Shown: positions 49,931-61,400, numbered from the stretch's first letter. The stretch is DNA of 64,000 nt from Marsupella aquatica (GCA_973895155.1 OZ316892.1:8556001-8620000); one strand, 5' to 3'. The notes: a model not told the origin generated them from the letters alone. A program made the numbers and translations.

Positions 49931-52810
49931 ATGTCTTCAGATGAAGATGAGTCAGGTGACTTATCAGCCCATTCAACTCCTGTTAGACAAGGTCAAAATC
50001 CGGCGCGAGAACGTAGTGCAAAATTTTCCCCGGTATGGAAATATTTTGATCGATGTGACTCTCCGTCAAGCTGTCATGACATCAATCGTATGTATCGAAA
50101 ATGCCGGTTTTGCAAAAAATATACTACGTTCCATGCAACACGAGCAAGGGCACATTTGATGGGAAATATATACAAAGGGGATGCACCACCTTGCCTAGGA
50201 CTCTATGATGTCATCGAATTGGATGACATCAATAGAATGTACAATGTGATCAAAGTGGAATCTTCTATTAGGTACAAACGAAGCGATGGAAGTCATATAC
50301 TATTGTCTGCCAGAGGTCGAAGATCGTTTATCCAAACGACAAATTCGCAAGCTTCAACTCGAGGCTCCAATCATGTTGACGTGGAGGAGAATCCAAACAT
50401 GAGTAATGCGGCTAGGGCATCAAGTCTTTCAAACCCTATTATAGATGCTTATCAAATTCCAAATAGATCATATTTGGATAAGCTGTGGGCAAAAGCTTTT
50501 TACTCAAGTGGTATTCCGTTCAATGTCTCAGAGAATCCATTATTTCGAGAAGCAGTTGCAGAGATTTCTAAAGGAATTGTTAATGGGTATTCTCTTCCTA
50601 GTATGCGAAACCTCCGATTCAAATTGTTGGAGGAGGTCAAAGTTGATGTTGCAAAAGACATGACAAAAACCATGAAGGAGGCCAAACCTTTTGGATATAC
50701 CCTTTCATCAGATGGATGGGAAAATATCCGAAGAGAACCCTTGATGAATGTCATGTTGTTGACTTGTAGAGGAGATATTTTCTTGGATAGTTGGAATGCT
50801 GCACAAGCTGATAAGAAAGATGGAAGATACCTTGGAGAGATGTGGCTGAAATATATAGACAAAATTGGCGCGGATCACATCATACAAATTGTAACCGACG
50901 GTGCACCCGCTAATCGAGTTGGAGGTGAAGATATAGTGATGCAAAAATATCCGCATGTTACTTGGAGCTGGTGCGCTACCCACATGTTTAATTTGTTACT
51001 AGAAGACATGTGTGGCCATAAGAAAATTGTGGTAGATGAAAGTGGACGGAATACATTCAAATTCATTTTCAAACGTTTGAGGTGGATAGTAAAAGCAGTT
51101 TCATCATCCCAAAAACTCTCCGCAATTTTTGTTCAAAAATCTGTCTACAGAAAACTGTTGAATTCAAATGCAACAAGATTTGCGACCAATTTCTTAATGG
51201 CGCAAAGAGCATTGGAGCTAAGAGGTCCCTTGCAAGAAATGGTCATTGATGACAAATGGCATCTTTATCGTGATAGGCTTCCAGGTCACTCAAGGTCGGA
51301 CGGGCACATGACGAGAGCAAAGGCAGACGAACTGAAGCAATGGATTCAACAAGATGCATTTTGGGCTCAAGTGAGTTCTACAGTAACTTTTTTCACACCA
51401 TTGGTGAAGATGCTACGTGAATTTGATGGGGACTCGCCGCAGTCAGCTTGGTTGTATTGGAGCTTGAAAAAGGGGATTGCTGATCTGGAGGCGAGCATGG
51501 AAGAATGTTCCTTAGTAATTGAGTACCTGAAACCAAGGATAAGGAAAGTGTATATGGATCGAAGGAAATCGCTTACTAACGATTTCATGCTAGCTGCAGC
51601 ATATTTGAATCCTCATTATTTCTTTGATGAAGACGAAGATGTGGGCGGAGATGCTGAGCTATGTAGAGGCTTCAATGATTATGTTGCGAGATACGCAGAA
51701 CACAGTGTGAAGCCAGGGATCAACCATGATCGTGATGTCACTAAACTTATTTTTGACATCCAAAAGCAAGCATTTGAGGCTCAAAAGAAATTGCCAAACA
51801 CATCTGTTGGCATAAGAGGAGCCCAAGCAAATATTGAAAATTTCAGTCCGGGAGAGTGGTGGCATGCATATGGAGCTGATTACAAGGATCTAAGGATCAT
51901 AGCTAGGAAAATCACTCACCAACAAATGTGCGCATCATCATGCGAATGGAATTGGAGTTCGTATGGATTTATACATTCAAAAATTCGTAACAGGTTGACC
52001 AATGATCGGGCAAAAGATTTAGTCTTTGTATTCACGAATACGCGAGTGGAAAAAGGACTTACAAAGGTCCGAAACCCCCAAACGTTCATCTACAAACGTT
52101 ATGATGAAAGAAGAGCAAGAAATGATGTACCTAGATCATCCCCCACTGAAGCCTTCCAGAACGAGGAGCATGATGCAAGAAGTGGGGGTCAGGGGGAGGA
52201 AGATGTCGATGATTTTGATACAATTGATGACGCCGATGAGGCGTTGCAAGGATTGTCATTGCAATGTGATAGTGAGGTATTGACTCGTATTCCACCGGAT
52301 ACTGAGGATAGTAATGCGGGTGAATGGGAGGATGATACTGATTACTTGATGTTTCCTACGATTGACGAGTCTCAAGTCCAAGATGATGAGGAGTACTCAT
52401 TGCATACAGGCTTTGATATGCATTCCCAACCAAACCCATGTTTCACTTTTCCAGGATTGAATGTCCATCGTGATCACCTAGCAAGTACTTCATATGCATT
52501 TCAACAAGGAAGTGACATACCAGAGCATCATTTGGAGGGAACTACTTCTGCCTTTTATGCACAACATGATCAATTACAACGCCGAACACTACATAATGAC
52601 GCACAGTGGGGACAAACAGTTACTCCAACAGTCAATGTCACGAACCCATACCCATCATACACGCATGCTCGTGTCGTTCAACAATCTCATGACAATGACG
52701 ATTCGCATAATCGTTACCCATTTCCATGGGCCAATCGACATCATGAATTTGATGGACTCATGCAACGAAATCAGAACAATATGACGAGGGATTACTCCTC
52801 ACAGCCTTGA
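49931..52810 (+). CDS. intact hAT transposase, single exon
   Basis: A 959-residue hAT-superfamily transposase without introns or stops. The start is ATG at 49931 (MSSDEDESGDL); the few upstream codons in frame lack ATG. Domains in order: an acidic Ser-rich N-terminus; a BED-type finger at about 55-90 (CRFCKKY, then H and C ligands); the DUF659-type catalytic core with LSSDGW (first Asp, near 261), VTDGAPAN (second Asp, near 322) and WCATHMFNLLLED; a helical insertion; and SCEWNWSSYGFIHSKIRNRL (catalytic Glu, near 672), the hAT C-terminal dimerisation block. About 200 disordered acidic and Gln/His-rich residues follow, longer than usual for hAT. All three acidic residues are present, so the enzyme could be active in cutting and joining the element ends. 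Confidence 0.95.
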   Translation: MSSDEDESGDLSAHSTPVRQGQNPARERSAKFSPVWKYFDRCDSPSSCHDINRMYRKCRFCKKYTTFHATRARAHLMGNIYKGDAPPCLGLYDVIELDDINRMYNVIKVESSIRYKRSDGSHILLSARGRRSFIQTTNSQASTRGSNHVDVEENPNMSNAARASSLSNPIIDAYQIPNRSYLDKLWAKAFYSSGIPFNVSENPLFREAVAEISKGIVNGYSLPSMRNLRFKLLEEVKVDVAKDMTKTMKEAKPFGYTLSSDGWENIRREPLMNVMLLTCRGDIFLDSWNAAQADKKDGRYLGEMWLKYIDKIGADHIIQIVTDGAPANRVGGEDIVMQKYPHVTWSWCATHMFNLLLEDMCGHKKIVVDESGRNTFKFIFKRLRWIVKAVSSSQKLSAIFVQKSVYRKLLNSNATRFATNFLMAQRALELRGPLQEMVIDDKWHLYRDRLPGHSRSDGHMTRAKADELKQWIQQDAFWAQVSSTVTFFTPLVKMLREFDGDSPQSAWLYWSLKKGIADLEASMEECSLVIEYLKPRIRKVYMDRRKSLTNDFMLAAAYLNPHYFFDEDEDVGGDAELCRGFNDYVARYAEHSVKPGINHDRDVTKLIFDIQKQAFEAQKKLPNTSVGIRGAQANIENFSPGEWWHAYGADYKDLRIIARKITHQQMCASSCEWNWSSYGFIHSKIRNRLTNDRAKDLVFVFTNTRVEKGLTKVRNPQTFIYKRYDERRARNDVPRSSPTEAFQNEEHDARSGGQGEEDVDDFDTIDDADEALQGLSLQCDSEVLTRIPPDTEDSNAGEWEDDTDYLMFPTIDESQVQDDEEYSLHTGFDMHSQPNPCFTFPGLNVHRDHLASTSYAFQQGSDIPEHHLEGTTSAFYAQHDQLQRRTLHNDAQWGQTVTPTVNVTNPYPSYTHARVVQQSHDNDDSHNRYPFPWANRHHEFDGLMQRNQNNMTRDYSSQP

Positions 52811-53263
52811 TATGTTTTGTGATTACTACAAGATGATATATGTCAATTGTAATTTTTGAAGTATAATACATATTTTTTTCCCACTTTCAATGGCTTTGGT
52901 GCTTGGTTTTACTCTTGCTTGTGATTGTATCGTCGATTACAATTTTAGAGTGTTCTATATTTGAACGTATTTTTTTGAAATAATCACCATATTATAGCAA
53001 CAATCGCTGAATTCATATCTCCACGCAAAAGATTCACTGAGTGTAAAAATGAAGTAAAAATGTTTTCAACTTTCAAGGACATGCCCATGAAAATCTCTGT
53101 GGTGCAGCCGGTACTATATATGAATAATATGATCTAATATCTAGAAACTATCCTATGCGGCCGATACTATAGAAAATGTGTATAGTACAACTAGGTAAGC
53201 GTACACTACACGATCAAAAATATATGAATATGCAAATAGCAAATATTTTGGTATCTTCCTCTC
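52811..53263. other. convergent 3' region between transposase and RING-like gene
   Basis: AT-rich spacer of about 450 bp between the stop codons of two convergent genes. It presumably holds both polyadenylation regions. No coding sequence seen. Confidence 0.6.
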
Positions 53264-55131
53264 TCAATGCATGGTCATTTTCGCTTTCACTTCTGCTTGT
53301 TGCTGACGTCGCCGATGACGACGAATAGATCGTTGCATGTTTTGCTCGTTGGTAGTTGGTTGATTGGACTGAGCATACTCTTTCCATTCATTGAAACGAC
53401 CACTGAATAACAACTTGTCAAAGTCACCATCTGACAGATTGTACTCATTGATTGTAAAGTTTTCAATGGGTGTGGAATCTATTTCCGTCATCGCCACACC
53501 GTCCTGAGTCATCTCTTCATCGTCTTGTTGTGTCTCCATTGGTGGGATTTGATTCAACAATCCTCGTTGCTCATACTCCCGTTCATGAAATGGTTTCCTA
53601 CACCAATATTTTCGACTCTTCTTCATCCACCTGAATAAGCAAGCATGATGCCATAAATGTCCACAAGTTCCCAGAATGGAAACTGATTCTGGGCCCCATG
53701 GATATAAACACCAAGGACACCTTGCACCCTTTTGTCGAACAAATTCAGCCATACTTTCATCTTTCTTCCATTTATCAAAATACTCCTCGACTGCTACCGA
53801 ATCGACCTCCACATCAGGAAAAAGGTTAGATTCTAATGTAGGATCAATCATTTGAAAATTCATAAAATTGACATTGTTCAATTTTGATTTTCCTTTGCTC
53901 GATTCATTGTCCATATCAGAATTGTTCATTTGGTCTATCTCTTCTTGGAGATTTGTGATGATGAGCTTTTGTGATGCAACTTCATCCTTCAGATTCTTTA
54001 TGACTCTATTTTCTTGAAGTTGCGCTTGTTCATTGGATTGCCTTTCATTTTTGGCAACTTGACTTCGAAGCCTCTCAATTTCTTCCATCTTGTCAAACAA
54101 TTGGGCCTTGTATCGGTACATGTCTTGGACCTCACAATTGGTACCCGATGAAATAGACATCTTCTCTAGTGATTTCATCTTCAAATCACTCTCTTTTAGT
54201 TTTGACGCGTAGTAGTCAATGCTACCAGCGTCACAAAGTTCGAGACGGTAATTGACGCGAAGAATTTTCTCAATAAAATCACCAATCTCACATCCCAACC
54301 CCTTGCAGACACTTTGCATGCAAGGAGTTCCCTTGTTGGCATCCAAAACACCCGTGTTGTTTGTTGGTAAGGTGCTACTTGGACCAATAAAAACGTTTGT
54401 TGTTGTCGTAGTGCTTTTTCCTTCTTTGATACAAGCGGCACTGCTTTCAGATTTTGTAAAGAACTGTGGGATTGCAGTCATTTTTTGGCTCTCATTTGTA
54501 TGCACCTTGTGCACTTCATCTATTTTTCGCTTGGAGCCTTTGTTGGTAGTCACAGGCATTTTATTCCTGTCACTTGTGGTGGAAAAGACTTTCAAGTGAA
54601 CATTATGCACAAACTTGCCTTCGTCTGTCTCCCATCGGTAATCCACTTTCCACCTCAGGATGAATTCAACAATCAATAGTCGGATAAAAGGAGTATATAT
54701 TGAACTCGTTTTCCCTTGTGCTTTTCTTGGAGCAAATTCCCTGTAACGTTGTGCCCAGTGCTGCTTCACCTCTTCATGTGTCACCTTCGACATAGTAAAC
54801 TTATCTTGCAACCAAGACTTTGTGCCCCACATTTCCTCATCGCGAAAAATCATTTTGGCAAATTTTTGAAAAGCCTCCCTAGGCATCAATATTTCCAATT
54901 CTTTGGCGTTGATTGGCCATTCCATGTGAGGAGGTTTCACATCGGGTGTGAGGATATTCCATTGCACATTGGGTTTGGACTCCTCCTTCGTCTGAGTTGC
55001 TGGAAGTTGTGGACGTCATGAAAACTGTAATTTTCGTGGTCCAAGTAAGACCCTTGACCATCTTGCATTTTAGGATCATATACACGATTGGCCTCATCAT
55101 CCTCATCTGAACTCAAGTTCCATTTTCCCAT
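53264..55131 (-). CDS. coiled-coil protein with RING-like finger (transposon cargo)
   Basis: The main open frame covers 567 codons before the stop at 53264. From the N-terminus it has an unrecognised domain (KELEILMPREAFQKF, then WAQRYREF), a Ser/Thr-rich linker, a coiled coil at about 280-345 (MEEIERLRSQVAKNERQ), an acidic stretch, and a RING-like finger at about 416-460: CPWC, then CGHLWHHAC, then a final CRKPF in which the last expected Cys is missing. The C-terminus is basic (RRHRRRQQQAEVK). The main frame lacks an early ATG. A likely N-terminus (MGKWNLSSDEDDEANRV, ATG at 55131) lies just upstream in another frame, so a 1-nt frameshift or an unrecognised splice joins them. Its SSDEDDE start resembles the transposase start SSDEDES, hinting at a shared origin or signal. 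A ubiquitin-ligase role is possible but unproven. Confidence 0.6.
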
Positions 55132-55292
55132 CCTTGCAAGGTTTACAATAAAAACAAATATTTAGCATTCATTGCAACATTCACCAAAAATAAAAAGTTT
55201 TATGAGATGATATAAAAATTTCAATTTATACCACATGATGAACATGTGATTGTTCATGTGGTAATTGAGAGAAGATAATGGTGAAAACTAAT

Positions 55293-56953
55293 TTAATCTC
55301 TCAAATAAACACTATTTTGTGTCAACAATCTACACTCTTGAAATGTGCGAACCATCCTCAAACTCCAATGGGCACAATCCATTCTTTTGGTAGGATCAGT
55401 GGCCATCATGTCACGAATGATATTCTCTAATTTTGGACCATACACTCTAGTATTCCAACCCGCCATCAAAAATCGTGTGCTTGGCCCCATTCCATCCCAG
55501 TTTTCTGTGAGTAAAGTCTCGAACAAATTGCCTAGAGCATAGATATCAGTTGCTTCACTATACTCTGCTGGGTCAGGTCCAACAAGCTCTGGTGCCAATT
55601 GAGGGTATTGTCTTTGATAGGCAATAACTTTCTCACTTGGGGTGGACCACATTCGATTCTCTGGTAATGTACATTGTGTTTTGTGCTTGGATAACCCAAA
55701 ATCACAAATTCCTACATACACTCTGATAGCAACATCATCCTCGTGATCAAAGTGAAGTAAGACATTTCCAAAATGAAGATCACAATGTAGTCGATCGTGC
55801 TTGTGGAGAAACTGTAAGGTCTCCAACAAAGCCAAAGCAATCCCCAAGCGATGCTCCAAAAATATTTTCTTCTCGGATATGAATCTCACATCAACCTGCA
55901 CATTCCCTTGTGACTTCCCCTTGCTTTTACCCCATTTTCCACACTTATCCATGAAGCTTCCCAAGTCACCTCCATTGTAAAAATCATAGATAAGTTTGGG
56001 TGGAAATTCGATGGTCATTGCCAAGGCCCCAATAACTCCCTTATGATTCAAACCCCCCATTAGCACTTCTTGTAACGCATCTTTTATCCTCTTGTGCCGA
56101 TCTCCATCTTTGAATCTTTTTGCCACTAGCTTCACATTTCGAGGAATGAGTGGGCAATCCAAGATATGGCACAAGAACACCTGCCCTTGGCTGCCACTCC
56201 CAATGCGATGTAAATTCTTCACTTGTTCCATCCTCAAAAAGTGAATACTCCTTACTGCTGGAACAACACGTGATGGTCTTGTACCTCTTTGGTGCCCTTC
56301 AACACCAAGTTCCCCAAATTGCACGACCTTATTTGCATATTTGACATTACTTTCTGTTCTGGCCATTCCTAACTCATTGCTCCATTTTAGACACAATTCT
56401 CTTTTGTGTCTATGGAGGGCAGGATTTCCAAGGAATATGGACTCAGCCCCCCCAAATTGGCTACCAACTTGTCCCACAGGTTCACAGCCAAGTTCAGTGC
56501 CAATTGCTCAACAAATCCTTGAGGCTTCTCAGCCTCGCGTTGAAATTGCTGAATCTGTTCTCGTGTCATGTCCTCTTCCTTCTCTACGGTTTGGCGCATG
56601 CAACGCACCATGTCATTTTGAAAGTTTTTGTATCCCTGTTCTCCATGTAAGGTATACTTCCTTTCAAACCTATCATGCTCATACTATTCCGGTTGGGTGT
56701 AGGGATATACTATATCCTTCCAAATGGCCAATAACACATTTTGTCGATGGTTGATGTCGATGGTTGTTTGAGCAGCCCCTCCTCTTTGTTTTCGCTTCCC
56801 TGCTATTTTGGCTTTTCTACTAAACCCTAAGATTTTGTGCGCATTCCTCAAGGCATTCAGGGCATTCGCATCTGGTTCCAATCCATTGCTCAGCATGGTA
56901 CTCATCACCTCCATCAACTGCCTATATTCTACACCTACATCCGGGTTGGCCAT
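55293..56953 (-). pseudogene. protein kinase with N-terminal helical domain (transposon cargo)
   Basis: The kinase part is intact (55293-56477). It has the glycine loop IGSGSQGQVF, the ATP-binding Lys in KLVAKRF, the catalytic loop HCDLHFGNVL (Arg of HRD replaced by Cys, Asp kept), DFG in GICDFGLSK, and the APE motif in QLAPELVG, followed by TDIYALGNLFETLL. These are the residues needed for activity. Upstream, another stretch from ATG 56953 (MANPDVGVEYRQL) runs to a TAG at about 56681-56683. The same frame then continues (YEHDRFERKY ... FVEQLALNLAVNLWDKLVANLG) until a G7 run near 56450, where the reading passes to the kinase frame; eight G would keep it open. So it looks like one protein of about 550 aa with one nonsense codon and one homopolymer frameshift, or sequence errors. 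The kinase family is unclear. Confidence 0.7.
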
Positions 56954-57139
56954 GTTCCCGCGACACCAGAACAAAGAGTATCAAAAGGAGTAGAAACTTA
57001 CGATGCGTATTGGCTAGGAGGCGAGGTACTGATGCGGTGTGTACAACCAAGCTGCAATAGGAACTCCTGGAAAATCATGCGTGGTACACCTTGTCACGGG
57101 AGGGTCACGGGATAGTCACGAGATATATTTGTTTTTTTT

Positions 57140-57479
57140 CATTCATTATTATTATTGTGAATGTAACAACTGCAAAGGGGAAAGATAACTCTTGTGAAAT
57201 ACCCCACGCCGAGCCGAGGCTCCAAGCATGGGCACAAATGATATCCTATCCTTTCAGTTATTAACATTCCTGCTTCAAATCTATGTGATAACTATAGTTT
57301 AGATACCATTTGTGAGGGAAGTGAAATCGTTCACGAGGAGTCGTAATATCCATGCAAAATATCACATGCCGAGCCGAAGCTCCAGGCAAGCGTACATGAA
57401 TGTCTCTATCCTCGCAAACTTTCCACTAATTCCACAAATGACACTAAACTGTTAAGGCGATATTAGATTTTCCCATACG
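57140..57479 (-). repeat. right inverted arm of large hAT element
   Basis: Read on the minus strand from the gap inwards: CGCCTTAACAGTTTA, ATTTGTGG, ATTCATGTACGC, GGAGCTTCGGCTCGGC, GATATTTTGCATGG, then GCCCATGCTTGGAG, GGTATTTCAC, TTATCTTTCC and GTTACATTCA. This mirrors the left arm. The counterpart of the outermost left motif copy (49501) would fall inside the N gap. Confidence 0.75.
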
Positions 57480-57579
57480 NNNNNNNNNNNNNNNNNNNNN
57501 NNNNNNNNNNNNNNNNNNNNNNNNNNNNNNNNNNNNNNNNNNNNNNNNNNNNNNNNNNNNNNNNNNNNNNNNNNNNNNN
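57480..57579. other. assembly gap (about 100 N)
   Basis: A run of about 100 undetermined bases, the usual placeholder for a gap of unknown size. It begins where the right arm of the large hAT element is still aligning with the left arm, so it probably hides the element's right end. Confidence 0.97.
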
Positions 57580-58418
57580 TCAGAAATTTGAAATCGAAAT
57601 TTGCAGCCGGGAAAAAAGTCGCGAAAATCTGAAAATTTCGATTCATTGTAACTCATTCAAATCTAAACTAAAATCTTCGATGTTGGATTCTTTTGAAGCG
57701 GATTCACAAGATCTTTCTAATGTATCATAGCACTCCCAAAATTTGTTGTGGATTGACATATTGACTCATTAAATTCTTGCTGCAGAGAAAAGTTGATGGA
57801 AACTGTCAGCTGCATGGAGCAACTGTGAAAAAACGAATTCAAAGACTGAACAGTCTAATTAAGCAAAAGAAAAACCTACGATGCTATCGTTTCTCAATAA
57901 ATTCATGGCCCGATTACTTACAAGTAACCATGGACGTAACCATGGACGTCTGTCTGTGTTCAGTGTGTCTGGAATTCCTGAATGAAAATTGCTCAAAGCA
58001 ACTCGGGTAAGAATGGACGTCTGCAATTTTCGTTTTGTTTGTTGCTTCCAGGCCAAAAGATGGCCATTTCTCGAGTCGGGCCGGATTGCTTATGTGGATG
58101 TAAGGAAATAATGAAAATTGCTCTAGAGGCAAAAAAGTTAAGAATGGCCATCTGTCGGCGAGTCTCATGTTACGCTGTTGCTTAGAAGTCCAGTGCACTG
58201 GCTTTTAAAAGCGAGCTTGTAGGTTAAAAGATCTTCCCGTTCTAAGCAAATTAAATGTTGGGTTATAAGTAAGGCTAAGTGCATGGCTGAACATATACAA
58301 AGGGAGCTTAAGTTCAAATCAATCAAATACACTGGTTAAAGTCCAGAACCCCAAATTTTATAAAAAGTCTCCGCATGACAGTAATTCATAAAAACTCCAC
58401 TCCATTGTATTGTATTCT
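57580..58418. other. gene-free stretch right of the gap
   Basis: About 840 bp with no supported gene. Short open frames on both strands lack motifs. It may include the outer edge of the hAT element or its flank; without the gap sequence this cannot be decided. Confidence 0.5.
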
Positions 58419-61400
58419 TCAAAATGGAAGAACATTTCTATTTAAATCCTTTATGTCTTGTACATAAGAGGCTGAGAATTGCCTTAGCTGACTTTCCAGA
58501 TAAATACTAGGGTATACTGAAGGCCACATGCCAACATTTGACACCTCACTTAGGCAAATAGGACTCATTCTAACCATACTTGACTTCTTCTCTTCTACAA
58601 CTTTACTAACATCCTGGCCATGGGCCTTCTTCTGAATAGGTGGTTTGGGAGCTTGTTTCACAGGAGCCTTTTTCTGCCCAACTGGTTTCACCTTTGCAAG
58701 TCGTCTTGCATCTTTTTTCATCACCTGTGTTGCAGACGAAGTTGCACATCGATCTCTATTCTCAATGTCAACATTTTTTGCCTTCCGACTGCTAACCTGT
58801 TTTGTAGGCTTCTTGTAACGCCCCATTGACGCTGTGAGATGCCAATCGTGCTCCTGGTTCAGATCCAGACTTGCCAACGCTGCCTTGTCAAGTTTTTGCT
58901 GATCTGACTCTCGCACTGTAACAATTCTGACAAAGGGAGCTGCATTCACTGGGGCCTCAGTCAAAGTTGAGCTTCTCTGTGAATTTGGTAAACGCCTTCC
59001 CCTCTTCCACATCTTGTCCACAAAAGACTCTTTCCTTTTCAAGCTGCGGTCTGCCCTAGGTACAATTGCAAATGCATGTGGATTTGGCATCTTCGGCAAT
59101 GGAGTACTAGGCCCAATTTGTACAAAGTCATATCTAGCCCCAAGAGAAAAGATCTCATCTCGTAATTTTAGCAAGCCAGTCATGCCAATGCTATTCAAAT
59201 GAGGAATGCTCTCAACTTTACCATAAATCTCCTTTAAGACTTTTTCATAATGCCCATAGCTAAAAGTCGGATCCTCCTTTTCTGGCTCACAATCCTCCAG
59301 TAGTGTCTCACAATCCTCCAATACAGGCTCTTCTACATTTCCCTGGTCTGAATCATTGCTGGCTGGATGTCTGATTGGCAAAGTCACACTAGCCACTTCC
59401 ATATTAGGCTCTGGCCACTGTGCCCTCTCAAATTTGAGCCCACCCACCATAGTGCCATAGTGAGTTCCATAGGTTTGAAGAATCTTGGACTCACACATGC
59501 CACTCATAAGCAACAATTTTATCTGTACATCAATAGAGAAACACAAGTAATATGAGACATTGTCATGATAATGTGTTTCATATTTCATATGAAATTACAG
59601 TTGTGGCTAGGTAAGATATAAATTCACCTGATGTTTACAGGTATTTCCCTGCATGTTGGATCCACAGGTGCACATGCAAGTATCATCGAGGTATCCTTCA
59701 AGGACGTGCCACTCTCCTGGCTTCTTCTGGCTACGAACAAATGCAACATTGTTGCCTTCCTCATACTTGACATCATCTACAGGAATGCTCCTTGCCTTCA
59801 AGATTGCTTTCCAGATTATGTCTTCAATTTTCCGATTTCTGACCCGCCCTTGCCACTTCATACAAGACATACACCAATAGTGGTGTTCAAGATGGTTAAT
59901 CAATTGTTCTACTAGCCAAACAACCTTCCGCCCTACCTTAGTAGATTTCTCTTCCCGCAAGTATCGCTTCAGAGTTCCATGTCATCTCTCAATTGCCCCA
60001 TTGGTGTTCTGGTTGGCATGGTTGAAGCTCCTGAAGTTTATAACCCACTTACTGATCTTACAATGCCAGTATGTTCTATAATACTCTACAAACAGTGGTT
60101 GCTCATCTCCCCATGATGCCATGAACCGGAGGGACTCTTCGACAGGGTCTGTGAAAGAAAACAACACACATGAAATAAGCCAGAGCCTTCTTTGTGAAAG
60201 AAAATTCTGGAGACAAATAGGGTCAGAGTTTACCTTTGTTTTTCTGGTACATGAGGTCTCCAAGCTCTTTATTCATTCTGGCGCGGGAATGGGGATCTCT
60301 TACTTTTTTCAGTATGTTTTTAGTCCATGCTCTCCTCACATGCCACACACATAAAGTGATTGGAACACCTGGCCAAACCTCACTGCCAACACAAATGGAG
60401 TCAGATGATATAATACAATGACAAGATGCTTTAATACTGGAATTTTTAGGCAACTATGTTTGGGTGAAATTACCTTAACACATTTTGCTCTTCAGCTGCA
60501 CAGTCCACTATAAAACAAGCCGGAGCCCATGTCTTGTCCAGGCGTAGGTCATCTTCTCTGGTTCTTTCCATGGTTACCTTTACAGCAGTCAGAACTTGTA
60601 GTAAATCTCTCTCTCTTTGTGGGTCTCCATTAGAGCCCAACATGTTGAAATTCCATTCTGGAATTCATCAAAACAGAGCATAGTGTACAAAGAATACTGT
60701 ACATGCACACAGCCAAGGTTAGAATCACCACTTAAAATTTTCAAAACAGTAATATAAGTCAACATGGAATAGAAATAAAATTTTAATGAGTATCACTAAC
60801 CTCATACTCATTCACACCAAAAGTTGCATCCATGGACACAGCACTACCATGCCCAAGAGTGGCCATTTTTTCCAGTTGCCACTCAGTTGCAAACACCAAC
60901 AGAAAAGGAGTTTGTGTCTTCTCATCCCTCTCTTGGTATAATAACACTTGACAACCATTAGCTTGCACCCACAATTTGCATCCCAGAGCATCATCACTCG
61001 CCCAATGACCTTTCCGATTGTTAATGGCTTTCTTGACATTTTGAATGTCCTTCAAATCTAGTCCCATGTCCCTTGTCCAGACTACATTGGCTCTGTCATC
61101 ACTGAACCTCTTTCTATGCTCACGTAGCTCTTCCCACTGGGCCTTCAGAACTCCCAGTTCAGTGACTCCTGTTCGCAAGAGCCTTTCAATGCTCTCACAA
61201 AGGTCAATGGATATTCTGGGGGCAATGTGAGCCCCCACATCCCAAGCAGATCTGTCCTCCCAACCATGACAAAAATTCCCTGTATTATCAACATGTTTGA
61301 ACTCTGTGAATTTCAACAGGCAAGCATTGGGCCTTTCCATCTCCTTGAAATTCGCTGAAAAACTGAATCTACAGCCTCTCCTAAAAGATGCTCCAGTATG

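Larger units (their letters stand above)
49490..57480 (+). mobile_element. large hAT element carrying transposase, RING-like and kinase genes
   Basis: Degenerate inverted arms bracket three genes. Left arm 49540-49862 and right arm 57140-57479 align in opposite orientation over about 300 bp: CCTTAACA, ATTTGTG, ATTCATGTACGC, the GGAGCTTCGGCTCGG motif, GATATTTTGCATGG, TTATCTT and GTTAC match in order. Inside are a plus-strand hAT transposase (49931-52810), a convergent minus-strand RING-like gene (53264-55131) and a kinase gene (55293-56953). The right arm ends at the N gap, so the right terminus and target duplication cannot be seen; the left terminus lies at or before 49490, possibly beyond the GC-rich array. 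Arms this long are unusual for hAT. That the kinase and RING genes are cargo is inferred from their position between the arms. Confidence 0.72.

Noticed and set aside
57444-57656. Open frames spanning the N run
   Set aside because: They exist only because N codons are treated as non-stop.
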